A DNA stretch of 64,000 nt from Raphanus sativus. Lineage: Eukaryota; Streptophyta; Magnoliopsida; Brassicales; Brassicaceae. Made by a program: the position numbers and the translations under genes. The notes beneath the pieces are model-generated. The model did no database searches and had not been told where the DNA came from. It worked only from the letters and a program-made list of their open reading frames with translations. The stretch spans positions 23,831,792 to 23,895,791 of the forward strand of contig NC_079511.1 in the NCBI RefSeq assembly GCF_000801105.2, written 5' to 3'. This document shows, in pieces, positions 1 through 9,755 of the stretch; the stretch's first letter is position 1; each line of letters starts with the position of its first letter.

Positions 1-474
1 GAAACAACATACTATAAATTTTAATTTTTGCATTAGTAAATTATGAATTATTATTAATTTTATAATTTTTTTTTTTGAAAATTAAACTCTTGAAATTTTT
101 ATACTTGAATAAACTAAATAAGATAATACTATATTTAAAAATTGTTTTATATAATATATACTATATATTTCAGTTTGTGTTTTTATTTACATCACAAAGA
201 AAACAATATTCGATTTGGTCAATATATGAATATTGATTTGTTTAGATAATTTTTGGAATTGTAATTAATTAATTAAAATTATTTTAAATGCAGTTGTAGA
301 ATCTGTAAATTAAAAAAAATACAAAAGAAATACTTAATTTATTGTAAATGGAATGGCTAATTGTGTAAATAAAAAAATATTTAATCTGTTATCCGTGCTT
401 CTAAACATTCTCATTTAATCTGCTATCCAAGTTTCCAAACAATACCAAAAGTACTTCAGTTTTAATAATATAGA
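1..474 (-). mobile_element. Helitron-like element, 5' terminus at 474, running off the left edge
   Basis: Read on the minus strand, the sequence begins at 474 with TCTATATTATTAAAACTGAA, directly after an A, as expected for a Helitron 5' end (starts with TC, inserts between A and T). Such TCTATA-TATTA starts are common in crucifer Helitrons. Two near-identical 27-bp units, 380-406 and 414-440, lie just inside the end. No CTAG-type 3' end is visible before base 1, so the element either leaves the window or is truncated. No coding sequence is seen. The call rests on the terminus alone. Confidence 0.4.
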
Positions 475-970
475 TGTTAGGATATCAATTATAGAATCAC
501 GAATTGCATAAAACTCAATAATAAGAATCACTCTATTATTAATTTCTTAAAGAAAAATCACTAAAAAATCTTATGTTCTCACATAATCACAAAACTCATA
601 AGTTATACAACGCATTGGAATACCATTATATAAAGATTAGTTTTCTCATAAACTCTATGAACTTAACATGTTTTATATTTCATTTTAATCTTTTATTAGA
701 CCATAATAATCATAATTCGGTAAGATTACGTCTTTAATTTATAATTCAAATTTCTTTTTTCTTTTGAACTTAATCAAACAATATGTATATTGTTCAAGCA
801 TAGTACGTTGGACTTTTGTTCTAGAAAAACAAATCTCATTACAAACTTATGATATAATGCAAGATATCACTCTTTACGATGAAAAATGTGTTAGTAGTAC
901 TGAGTACTAACTATAACTCTACAAGTCTATATTTAAGGAAATATTTTTTAAGATTTCAGCAGTGTTAAAA
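475..970. other. AT-rich intergenic DNA, nothing recognised
   Basis: No open frame with coding character, no RNA gene and no clear element ends were seen in this stretch. Confidence 0.5.
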
Positions 971-1708
971 GAACCTACAAGTTCACTAACCAATAAAATT
1001 TTGTTGTTTCGTATTAAAGATTTAAAAAAAACAAAATATTATCAAACTATATTATGTTTTTAAAATAAAAAATTTAAAAAATAAATAAAGTAGTATTTAC
1101 AAAAAAATATTCTTTAAAGAATTTAACTTTATCAGCAAACACAAAAATCCTAAATCATACACCATAAACCTTTAGATAAACCCTAAACTAGTGTATAAAT
1201 TTTAAACTTTAAATCAAAAAAGTAAATACTAAATCTTAAAAACACTAAACCCTTAATCATAACTCTAAACTTTTGGATATTTAGGGTTTAGAGTTTAATG
1301 TTTAATATTTTGAGTTTAATGTGTTCTGATGGGTTCACGTCTTTAAAAGTATTTTTTAAAAAATCTCTTTTTAGCAGTTACTACTATTTTTATTTATTTT
1401 TATCCAAGAGTTTAAAGGTTAAGATTAAGGGCTTAATGTTTTTTTAAAGATTTAGTGTTTAGAATTTAGTGTTTAATTAGTGTTTATGATTTATCCAAAG
1501 TTTAAGGTTTACCCAAGAATTTAAGATTTAGGGTTTAGTGTTTTGCTGACGATGTTAAAAGTATTTTTTTAATAATTATTTTTTGTAACTACTATCAATT
1601 TTAATTTATTTTATTATTTTTTATTTTAACAGCATAATATAACTTGACAATATTATATATCGAATATAAAATAATAAAATCTTATTGGTTGGTGAATATG
1701 TAGGTGAA
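971..1708. mobile_element. Foldback element with telomere-like interior
   Basis: The left edge (about 972-1000, AACCTACAAGTTCACTAACC and onward) pairs with the reverse complement of the right edge (about 1677-1707). Similarity continues inwards: the left half carries C-strand motifs such as CCCTAAAC, the right half the matching GTTTAGGG motifs, so the whole unit folds back on itself. It has no coding capacity. Long imperfect arms suggest a Mutator-like or foldback-type non-autonomous transposon. No convincing target duplication was found, so the exact ends are uncertain. Confidence 0.5.
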
Positions 1709-3465
1709 CCCAATGACAAAGCTATGTAAATCATTATGTAGGTGCTCAATGGCAAGAAGTTTTCTTTTATAAAGAGATTTGTTTAAATTTTGGAAAAGTT
1801 TAAACCAAAACCTATTTGTGCACCCATTGTTTTTCTGTATATGCCCTTTCATTTTATAAATTTATAATTTTCTCTTTAATATGTGATATTTTTGGAATTG
1901 TGCCCACTAATATTGTGTTCTACATTCTTCCCTGGGTAAACCTATAGGTTCAGAATAACTCGTGTTAAAAGGGAAGATTTCAGTAGTGTTTTAAGTTCCA
2001 AAAGACAATTTAAAGTTTCCACCTAAGCTACCAAAAGTAATTTAAAATTAAAAAGTAGATGAAAAGAAATGCTTTTCGGTCACGGAATGAAAGTAAAAAT
2101 CAGAAATTTTAAGAGATATACAAAAGAGATAATGTCATTATATGAATCACATTCGTCTTCTGCTTCCACCCATATATTATCAAAGTAAGAAAAGAATATA
2201 CTTTATAAATTTAATTAGCAAGAAAAAAAAAAGAGAATTCGATACCATGATGACGCTTGTCGGCCATGATTTCCTCAACAACGATTTACCAAAGAAATAT
2301 GAGAACATGAAAGATAGCCTAAACTTTATTGCTAACATGAAATATTTATATGGTAATGGCACAATTTAAGGGAGACAACAAAGTGAATAAACACTAAGGT
2401 TGTAATGGGAAAGTATGCATAATCAACCCCACAAGCTGTGTAATAGTAATATGTTTAACGGTGTCTGATTAATCACTACTCACTAGTAGCAAAATAAAAA
2501 TGTAGTGGATAATGTTTCAACGGATCACATACTTATCCCTAATTAAACAAGTTGAGTCTTGGTATAATAAGGGATTTCATATTTGAGGGATCTTATACTA
2601 AAATGAGATGAGATCTAAAAACCACATGCAAGTAATGCATCAATTCATTTATAACTAATTTATTTTCGGTTGTTAATCTATGAACTTTATATATATATAT
2701 ATATATATATATTAATTTGATTAGAGATTAAGTTAGACAAATTATACCAAAATGTGAGATAAGACCTAGAAAATATTTGAAAGGTATGCACCAATCCATT
2801 ACCATTACCAATTAGTTGAGAGTTTATGAAACAACATTTATTAAGTTTGATTAGAAGTTAAGTTAGACATTGATTTTTGGTTTCTCTAAGAATTTTTGCT
2901 TGCCTCATGTAGGCTCAAATAAATACTAAAGATGGAATAAGCCCACCAAAAATGTTAGTCCCTAAATGAAAAACTTAATGGACTTAAGAGAAAGGTAAAA
3001 TGAATCCAAGCGTACCTCCAACGTCTGGACAATTTCCGACCGAAATCTACAAGCCCAGTCATGCGAATCGTTGCATTCGGAAGTTAAAAAAAGCAATTAA
3101 AAGAAAGCATTATTAAAAGTGTCTATAAAGAATTGGTATCACGTATTCATGTCCGATACAAAATAACAGCTACTGAAATCACGTCTCAACACCATTAACA
3201 GAGATTACGTCTCATAGAAATATGAAATACATTCAAAGAGACGAAGTCGTTTCAGAAACTGTAACAGAAACGCCGTTAACATATATACCCTTTACCAAAA
3301 AAAAACGCCGTTAAAATACATAATCTTAAAACAAATTCTTGTTTTGAAACAAAAACGACAACCTATGGTTAGTAATAAGGGAAACTAGGGCCTCTAACCA
3401 CCGGAAAAATCCATAATACACGAAGTAATCATTTTTCCTAATAGATATATGCACACTGTCATATA
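1709..3465. other. AT-rich intergenic DNA with a TA microsatellite
   Basis: No gene was recognised. A perfect (TA)n run lies at about 2688-2712. Short open frames around 2142-2369 lack coding character and overlap on both strands. Confidence 0.5.
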
Positions 3466-3648
3466 CAGTATAACCTCTGTAAATTAATAATCGATAGATT
3501 AATATCTCTATTAATTAATATAATTTCATAGTCCCAAATTGAGTTTTTGGTTCAATTAGTATCTCGATAAATTAATAATCTCTATAAATTAATAAAAGTT
3601 ATAGTTTTGGTATAGTCCCAACATTATTAATTTATAGAGGTTTCACTG
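3466..3648. mobile_element. Emigrant-type (mariner/pogo-like) MITE
   Basis: A 183-bp element bounded by terminal inverted repeats. The left end begins CAGTATAACCTCTGTAAATT; the right end, reverse-complemented, begins CAGTGAAACCTCTATAAATT. Each is flanked by TA (3464-3465 and 3649-3650), the target duplication of Tc1/mariner-type elements. The termini closely resemble the Arabidopsis Emigrant family consensus as I know it. The interior repeats TCTATAAATTAATAA-like motifs and has no coding capacity. It would depend on a pogo-like transposase elsewhere. Confidence 0.85.
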
Positions 3649-4359
3649 TATACATATAAATGTTACAATTCCCTTGACATTAACTGGCACAACCTGCAAA
3701 AGAAAAATTTTTAAAATATTAATTATTAATTCAATAAAAGTAATTTGTGGCTTACCTAACTTCACATCTTTTTTTTTAATTCTTTCGTAACTTTTTCTAA
3801 TTCGAACCGTCTCCAACGACGATTTCATCCACACCATCTCCTCCAACTTATTTCTAAAGTTCACCGTCTGCCGCAGTTGTCCTTCTTCCCTTAATTTCTA
3901 CGACCGTGTGTTTATCCCTACCATCTACTGTATCAAATACAAAATTCTTCTCTCCGATTCGGTTACATGTATTATATCCACTGATTTTGTCAGATAGACT
4001 TATATTTTATCATTGTAAATGATCCAAATTTGATCGGAGAAGATAAACAAAATTTTGTTAATTGTGTTATGTACTATTTTATGTATATATAATAGAAATG
4101 TAAAACCATATGTATCATGTTTGTTCTACTCATATTATGTAATGCATTCTGTTGCTAAACTATTTTGTTATGTTCCGTTCCTTTTGACGATTACTAAGGA
4201 GTGTTCTATTTCGTTTAAAAATATAGTTTGTAATTTGCTTAAGTTCAAACTATCATAATATGTTTTTGAACTTGTAAAATCGTACTATAATATATATTTT
4301 ATAGTTTAATATTACATAATATAATATAATTTAATATTATATGATGTTATATATTTTCG
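3649..4359. other. Intergenic DNA, nothing recognised
   Basis: Small open frames occur on both strands (3643-3864 minus, 4055-4258 plus) but show no recognisable domain or splice-compatible context. Confidence 0.45.
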
Positions 4360-4991
4360 ATTTTGATATTTGGGTTTATGATTTAAATTTGAGTTTAGAA
4401 TTTATATTTGGGTTTAAGGTTTAGTGATCAGAATTTAATATTTAGTATTTAGAATGTGAGGGGCAATGGTTGGAGTCTGTATCAACATCTTCCATGCAGT
4501 TATGGACATTTCAAATTTCACCAATATATACTATATTATTTATTTTATTTTATTTTATTTTATTTTATTTGAGTTTAGGGTTTATATTTGGGTTTATGAT
4601 TTACTGATTAGAGTTTAGAGTTTAGTATTTTGGATTTATTGTCTATTTTTGGGTTTATGGTTTACTGATTAAAGTCTAGGGTTTATATTTGGATAAAGAT
4701 TTAGTGATTAGAACTTAGGGTTTAGTATTAAGAAGGTGAGTGGGTATTGTTGGGGTTTAGGGTTTAATTTTTCCATGCAATAATAGACAATTCAAAATTT
4801 TATCAATATGTACTATGTTATTTATATTGATTTATTTGGATTTTGGGTTTATGGTTTATATTTTGATATAGGATATACTGATTAGAGTTTAGAATTTATA
4901 TTTGGATAAGAATTTGGTGATTAGATTTTAGGGTTAAGTATTTAGAAGGTGAAGGAGAATAGTTGAGGTTTAGAGTTTAGCCTTTTCCATG
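4360..4991. repeat. Degenerate telomere-like tandem repeat
   Basis: About three diverged copies of a 215-280-bp unit rich in GGGTTTATGGTTTAGTGATTAG-like text. Each copy carries the anchor TCCATGCA (at 4491, 4772 and 4986). Copy 1 contains a pentanucleotide (TTTTA)n run at about 4537-4570. The repeated TTTAGGGTTTA motif resembles degenerate telomeric sequence, common in crucifer intergenic DNA. No gene is present. Confidence 0.6.
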
Positions 4992-5040
4992 CACTACAAG
5001 AAAACAGAGTTTTAACGACTACACATTTCGTATAGAATCT
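4992..5040 (+). mobile_element. Solo CACTA-type terminus
   Basis: The sequence starting at 4992, CACTACAAGAAAACAGAG, is a typical plant CACTA (En/Spm) terminal inverted repeat. No partner ending TTTTCTTGTAGTG was found downstream in the window, so this is probably a truncated element or a lone end. Confidence 0.4.
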
Positions 5041-5330
5041 GAAGTTGAAGATTCTAAGCTGTTTTTTTGCTAAGTATTTGAATTTCATTACTAGAATGAG
5101 GCTGTTTGTATTTACAAAGATTTAAAGCTTCCTAGCTATCCTAAGCCCAATAAAAAAAATAAAAGAAAATTCTTATTCACTTCAATATTATGAATAAAAC
5201 ATTACTATTACTTCACCTAAGATGAATCACATTAATTCACTGAGAATCTAATAAAAACATATTTTATAAAATACTAATGTCACATTCAAAAAGCAACAAT
5301 ATTTACTTTAAAAAAACAGCCTATATTTTT

Positions 5331-6051
5331 TTTTAACACTGAAAGAAATTATATTAACAAAGCGTTTTTACATGAGCCGGCGATTGATAAATCCCGGAGA
5401 TGATGCCGGCAGACTACACAATAGTCTCCAGAGTCAATAGCCCACAAGAGGGAAACAAAGTAAAAAACAACATACATAATCTAGACAGATAGAGAAGGAT
5501 CTAATAGCTAGAAGCTATGAACAAATTTGCATGTCACCTTTGACCGAGATTCTTTGCGAGAATAAATGATGGAGCCAACACACGGACAAACCCATCAGAT
5601 AAGGAGACCTCCTATAATGAATAGCCCAAACTTGATAAGACCACAGCTCCATTCACCGATGCGATAGAAATTCTTCAATTTCCTAAGCTTTGACCGGGAG
5701 AGGCGACTTCGGAGTGATAGATACCAGAAACGCCATATGAGCATATTAAATGATATAGATCTCGATGTAGAAGACAAGGAGCGAATCAAACGACTCTGGT
5801 TTCAACCGGCCTCAAGAAACCGAGGTAGGAAGAAGATCGAACCAGAGACGATTCAAAGAAATCTCAAGGCCAACATGCAAAATAGTTCGATCAAAAACAG
5901 ATCACAAACAAAACCGACTAGATCGTGCATGCACCGAGAAACGATTAAACCAATAAGATCAAAACCAGCCTCAAACCTCCGGAAAGGAAGAAGCAAAAGG
6001 TAAAGATCTAATCGGTTTAAACCAAAAGGATGAACAGATGCAAAAGATTAA
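5331..6051 (-). mobile_element. Possible retroposon 3' end that hosts the CACTA insertion
   Basis: Read on the minus strand this GC-richer block ends in a poly(A)-like run (T-run on the plus strand near 5330), after text meaning roughly TTAATATAATTTCTTTCAGT. A 3' tail of this kind suggests a LINE-like or other retroposon remnant. The block appears to resume after the CACTA element at 7540-7690. No reverse transcriptase motif is visible and the frames are broken, so identity is uncertain. Confidence 0.25.
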
Positions 6052-6084
6052 CACTAGTAGAAATATGTCGCATAGCCACGACAG

Positions 6085-6837
6085 CTATCGTGCTGAAGAG
6101 CTGGTTACTCAAGCAGAGATGGAAGCCACACAGCTCTCTAACACTGAAGGATCACCCGGGAGTCCAAGTGCATCATCTGCTCCTTCTCGCCTCAAGATAA
6201 ACAAAGCTTATCTGAAGGTATGTTTACTTGCGATTTCAATTCTATAAATTTTTTTATGTTCTGATTTGTTGTGGAAATAGATTTAACTTAGAGCTGCTTA
6301 AGAATGTGGTTTAAAATAGTTCTTGACTGTTTAAGAAATATGTATGACTTAGAGCTGCTTAAGAATCATTAATGACTTAGAGCTGTTTATTTTATTTTTT
6401 TGAGCAACAGAGCTGTTTATTTACAGTCTGATTTGTTGGTGTTGGTTTTGACTGTTTTCAATTTCCTCTCACAGAATGCTAAGGGTAAGAGGGGGCATGT
6501 TTATGGACTGGGAAGTGCCCAATACAGGGAGCAAGCACCTTCTTCTCGCGACCCTAATGGTCTTGCCCGCAACCTGGAGATGGAGATGCGTGTGGGAGGT
6601 CTTGAGACAAGCCTCAACACTGTCACTGCTGATGTTGCTGGGGTGAAGCATGCCGTTGCTGAGCTGAAGGAGGACGTGTCTCAGATGAGGCAGGACTTTG
6701 CATCAACAAGAGATGCAATCAATGAGTTCCTCCAAACACTGCGCCCCCAACAAGCAACTGGACAGACTTCTGCTCAGCCTCAGTCCCAACTACTCAGCCT
6801 TAAACTGTCGATGGCATTTGGAAGAAGGTTGTTCATC
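6085..6837 (+). pseudogene. C-terminal remnant of a plant En/Spm-type transposase (Transposase_24-like)
   Basis: Two exon-like blocks lie inside the CACTA element. The first runs to 6217 and reads through EELVTQAEMEATQLSNTEGS to INKAYLK, ending at a GTATGT donor. An acceptor CACAG at 6471-6474 opens the second block at 6475 in phase 0 (NAKGKRGHVYGLGS and onward). The second block contains a heptad-like coiled-coil stretch (METRVGGLE-like, VAELKEDVSQMRQDF) and a Gln/Ser-rich tail. This is the usual C-terminal layout of plant Ptta/En/Spm transposase proteins. The catalytic N-terminal part is absent, deleted together with the element's interior. No start codon can be assigned: the terminal repeat lies immediately upstream. 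Confidence 0.65.
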
Positions 6838-7164
6838 CTTCTCTTTTGTAACAAGATTAATCAAACTCTAGCTAGTCTTTCTATTCGGAATAGAGTCTTC
6901 TTAGACTCTTTAACTGTTATCTTTTGTAGAGTCTTTTAAGACTTTAACTCTATCTTTTGTAGAGTCTTTTTAGACTCTTAAAAACTCTCTCTTTGTATAA
7001 TTATTATCTATGTTTCTGTAATGTTGAATCTTATCTTTTATATAAATGCAATTTCTGTTTTCATTTGAATGTGCAATATTTAAATTTGAATGGAATCATA
7101 AATTGATAATATTTGCAATTTAAACCGGATCAAATGAGGAGCACTTTCAAAAGTGGTTCTACAA

Positions 7165-7536
7165 AACAAGCCACTAAAACAATACTGGTTAGGGCGTGGC
7201 TAGACAAAACGAACCGTGGCTAAGAAAAGACACGAATACGTAATCGTAAAACCGTGGCTAAAATTAGCCACTATAACTGACTGGCAACATCGTGGCTATA
7301 CTAGCCACTACAAAAAGCAACGCTATTTTAATTAGTGTCGTGGCTAAAGAAGCCACGATAAGGTGCATGGTAATACCGTGGCCTCAAGCCATGAATAGCC
7401 ACGCTTTTCTTCCAGCCACGAGGCTATAGCCATGTTAGATTTTCTTCCCTGTGGCGTGGCTCTTTTTCTAGTAGCCACGAATTTTTACTCTATAGCCACG
7501 ATTTTGTAGTGGCTATGCGCCAGATTTCTACTAGTG
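7165..7536. repeat. CACTA subterminal repeat region
   Basis: Many copies of the 8-bp motif CGTGGCTA and its complement TAGCCACG occur in both orientations over about 370 bp, up to the right terminal repeat. In En/Spm elements such subterminal motifs are binding sites for the element's TNPA-like protein. The left terminal repeat carries one copy (ATAGCCACGA, near 6071-6080) before the coding remnant starts. Confidence 0.75.
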
Positions 7537-7789
7537 TAAACCCGACTATGGCTCTGTGAGAACAGCCGGAGTCAGAGATCGGATTGTAACTCTTGAAAGA
7601 AGTTTAGAAGAGAAGACGGAAAATTATAGAAAGAGTTTTCTCAAAAACAAAAATCAGCCTATCTATCTTTGTTTTACTGTTTTAGACATTTTCTGATTTA
7701 TAAATTCTAAATTCATTTAATTGTTTTAAAAATACACAAAAACTTATAAAATTTATAGAGCAACTATTTTCTGGTCTATTAATTGACCA

Positions 7790-7840
7790 AAAATGATATG
7801 TAAACGGATTTTTTCGGTGTAGCGCGGTCAAAGATTCTAG
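7790..7840 (+). mobile_element. Helitron 3' terminus
   Basis: GTGTAGCGCGGTCAAAGATT is followed by CTAG (7837-7840) and then T. A short GC-rich hairpin remnant about 10 bases before a CTAG end, followed by T, is the Helitron 3' signature. The same arrangement, better preserved, ends the larger Helitron at 34515. The matching 5' end was not identified, so the extent to the left is unknown. Confidence 0.5.
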
Positions 7841-8072
7841 TTTTATATATGTTTAATTTGCATTTGTTCTGCTTGAATTATATTATTTGTTGATCTGCAT
7901 ATTTTAATATGTGTCATCCTTTTAAAGCCTTATTTGTTTGTCACGTAAGACAATTGTTTGTTTCACATGTTTGTATTGCGAAATAGTGTTTGGAGTTTTG
8001 TAACACGTCACAATTTGGTTGATTAGCAACTATTCCACTGAAGTTTTCTTCAATCTGATATAATTAATACAA
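7841..8072. other. AT-rich intergenic DNA
   Basis: Nothing recognised between the Helitron end and the Mutator-like element. Confidence 0.4.
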
Positions 8073-8619
8073 GGGAAATTAGGTGTAGTAACCAAAAAAA
8101 CTATAATTCACTCACTAACCAAAAACCCATCCTCTCTCATACTCTTTCTTCCTATCTCTCTCTATTCTCTCTTCCAAAATCTAATTACCTTTTTTATTTG
8201 GTTATTAAGCAAAGAAGCCCTTAATATAACCCAACTCCTAGGTCACTAGGGAAGAATGGCGGGAAATAGAAGAGCTCCTGCAAAACAAAGCCCACCTATG
8301 TTAATTAAGCAAATAAAACCCCTAAAGCAAACATAAATTAACACCAAACTTAGCAACGTTAGTTTATTTGTTTTTAAACACTTGCAACGTTAGTTATTCT
8401 TGACAAAAAGGCAACTTAAGTCACTTTTTGGGGATCATTCAAATATAGTAGACGCTAAACGTATAGACATATCTAATAGTCTATAACAACTATGATGCGA
8501 CATCATGCTCATACAGAGACAAACCCTACGAACTCTATTATTTTCAATATTCATAGTTCCAACTTCCAAAACATAAACAAAAACAAATAACTAAAGTTTT
8601 TTGCAAAAAAGAAAAACAA

Positions 8620-8800
8620 ATAACTAAAGTTGAGACTTGGTATAATATTAAAAAGGAGAGAAGTGCCATCTCGAGGCGACACGAGCACTTTCCCGGCGAT
8701 TCCTCCCACCACACATTGCACACCATTGAAACTCTCCAAAGCTTTCTTTGGATTCCCGTGAACCTCTCTCTCTTTCGCCCACCTCAAGAAATGTCCACGG
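8620..8800 (-). pseudogene. Unidentified gene fragment inside the Mutator-like element
   Basis: On the minus strand an open stretch reads RWAKEREVHGNPKKALESFN and continues with GVQCVVGGIAGKVLVSPRDG before the frame becomes AT-rich. Its GC content and amino-acid make-up differ from the surrounding AT-rich DNA and look like real coding sequence. I do not recognise the family. A host-gene piece between Mutator terminal repeats would make this a Pack-MULE. There is no convincing start or stop. Confidence 0.4.
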
Positions 8801-9122
8801 GTTTTCGTGTTTTCATTTGTTTATTTATTAAGAAAACTTTTCTAAAAAATATTTACCAAACAAAAAACGAAAACTTTTTAAAGAATGTGAAAATTCCAGG
8901 CTTACAAATCTATAATCTTTTCAGTTATATAAAACTAGTCCTCAGAAATTCCAATTTAAAATAACATTACATACTAAAAGACATTCCGATTATAAAAAAA
9001 AAACTAAGCTACATACAATAGTACTAAGAGCTTCTTTGTGAAATAGCTAAAAGAATGGAATTTAGTTTTGTAGAGAGGATAGAGAGAGATAGGAAGAGAA
9101 AAAAGGAGAGAGGATGTAATTT

Positions 9123-9311
9123 TTTGTTTTGATAACCGTGGAGGTCTGGCGACCGAGGTCAACCGACTAATCCCACGAGACCCACGGTACTCCACGTATT
9201 CTTGCGATTTAATGCTAATCTGGGTGGCCACACGAAGTTTCGAAACCGGGTTCGTATTGGAATCGTAACTTCTTCAAGACCACTAACCCACCACCATGTG
9301 GTTGAAAGGGG
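9123..9311 (-). mobile_element. tRNA-derived SINE inserted in the Mutator-like right arm
   Basis: On the minus strand the unit starts near 9311 with an A-box-like TGGTGGGTTAGTGG, then a B-box-like region around GGTTTCGAAAC, then a body containing CACGGGATTAGTCGG-like text (seen as CGTGGGATTAGTCGG), and ends in an A-rich tail after GGTTATCAAAACAAAAAA. This matches the plan and 3' end of Brassica SINEs. Likely target duplications are ATGTAATTTT (9113-9122) and TTGTGATTTT (9312-9321), 8 of 10 matching. Its removal restores the arms of the host element. Confidence 0.65.
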
Positions 9312-9477
9312 TTGTGATTTTAGTTAGTTAATATATTATTTTTTATAGTTATCTCATCCAATTTCCCTAGTACTAAATCACCAAAATTTTGCTTATTAAA
9401 AATTTCAGAATTGAAATATATGAAGTGCTAAAATTTGATATTTTGCATTCATGGCATCTCACTTTTCTATATTTTTA

Positions 9478-9755
9478 GAGTATCTCCAACCATTCCCTAC
9501 TTTTACCTTTATAATATCATTTAGAGACAAAATCATTCAAAGAGACAAAATCACTCAAACCCGCCTCTATTTCTATCTCTAAAATAGAAATTGCTATTTT
9601 ATCTTCTATTTATAGAGAAAGAAATAGTATTCTTTTATATTTTATTCTATATTTGGAGATCTCTATTTTAAACAAATACATTGGATCAAAACACATCTCT
9701 ATTATAGAATTCCTCTATTTAGAGGTAAAAATAGGAAAATACATTGGAGATTGTC
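9478..9755. mobile_element. PIF/Harbinger-type MITE
   Basis: A 278-bp element with ends GAGTATCTCCAACC (left) and GACAATCTCCAATG (right, reverse-complemented), flanked on both sides by TTA (9475-9477 and 9756-9758). The TTA duplication and GAG-ATCTCCAA ends fit Harbinger-derived MITEs. No coding sequence. Confidence 0.7.

Larger units (their letters stand above)
6052..7536 (+). mobile_element. Complete, internally deleted CACTA (En/Spm) transposon
   Basis: The left end starts CACTAGTAGAAATATGTCGC; the right end, reverse-complemented, starts CACTAGTAGAAATCTGGCGC, and about 26 of the first 28 positions match. The element is flanked by the direct repeat TAA (6049-6051 and 7537-7539), the 3-bp target duplication diagnostic of CACTA elements. 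At 1,485 bp it is far shorter than an autonomous copy. The left terminal repeat runs almost directly into the last part of a transposase-type gene, and the right end keeps a long subterminal repeat region. It cannot encode a full transposase, so mobility would need a partner element. Confidence 0.9.
8073..9367. mobile_element. Mutator-like element with long terminal inverted repeats
   Basis: The left arm (about 8073-8185, starting GGGAAATTAGGTGTAGTAAC) matches the reverse complement of the right arm (about 9030-9122 plus 9321-9367, starting GGGAAATTGGATGAGATAAC). Both arms share a long CT-rich block around CTTCCTATCTCTCTCTAT. The right arm is split by a SINE; removing the SINE restores the match. 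Arms of over 100 bp are typical of Mutator-like elements. No clean 9-bp target duplication is visible, so the element is probably old. The interior has no transposase but carries a gene-like fragment. Confidence 0.7.
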
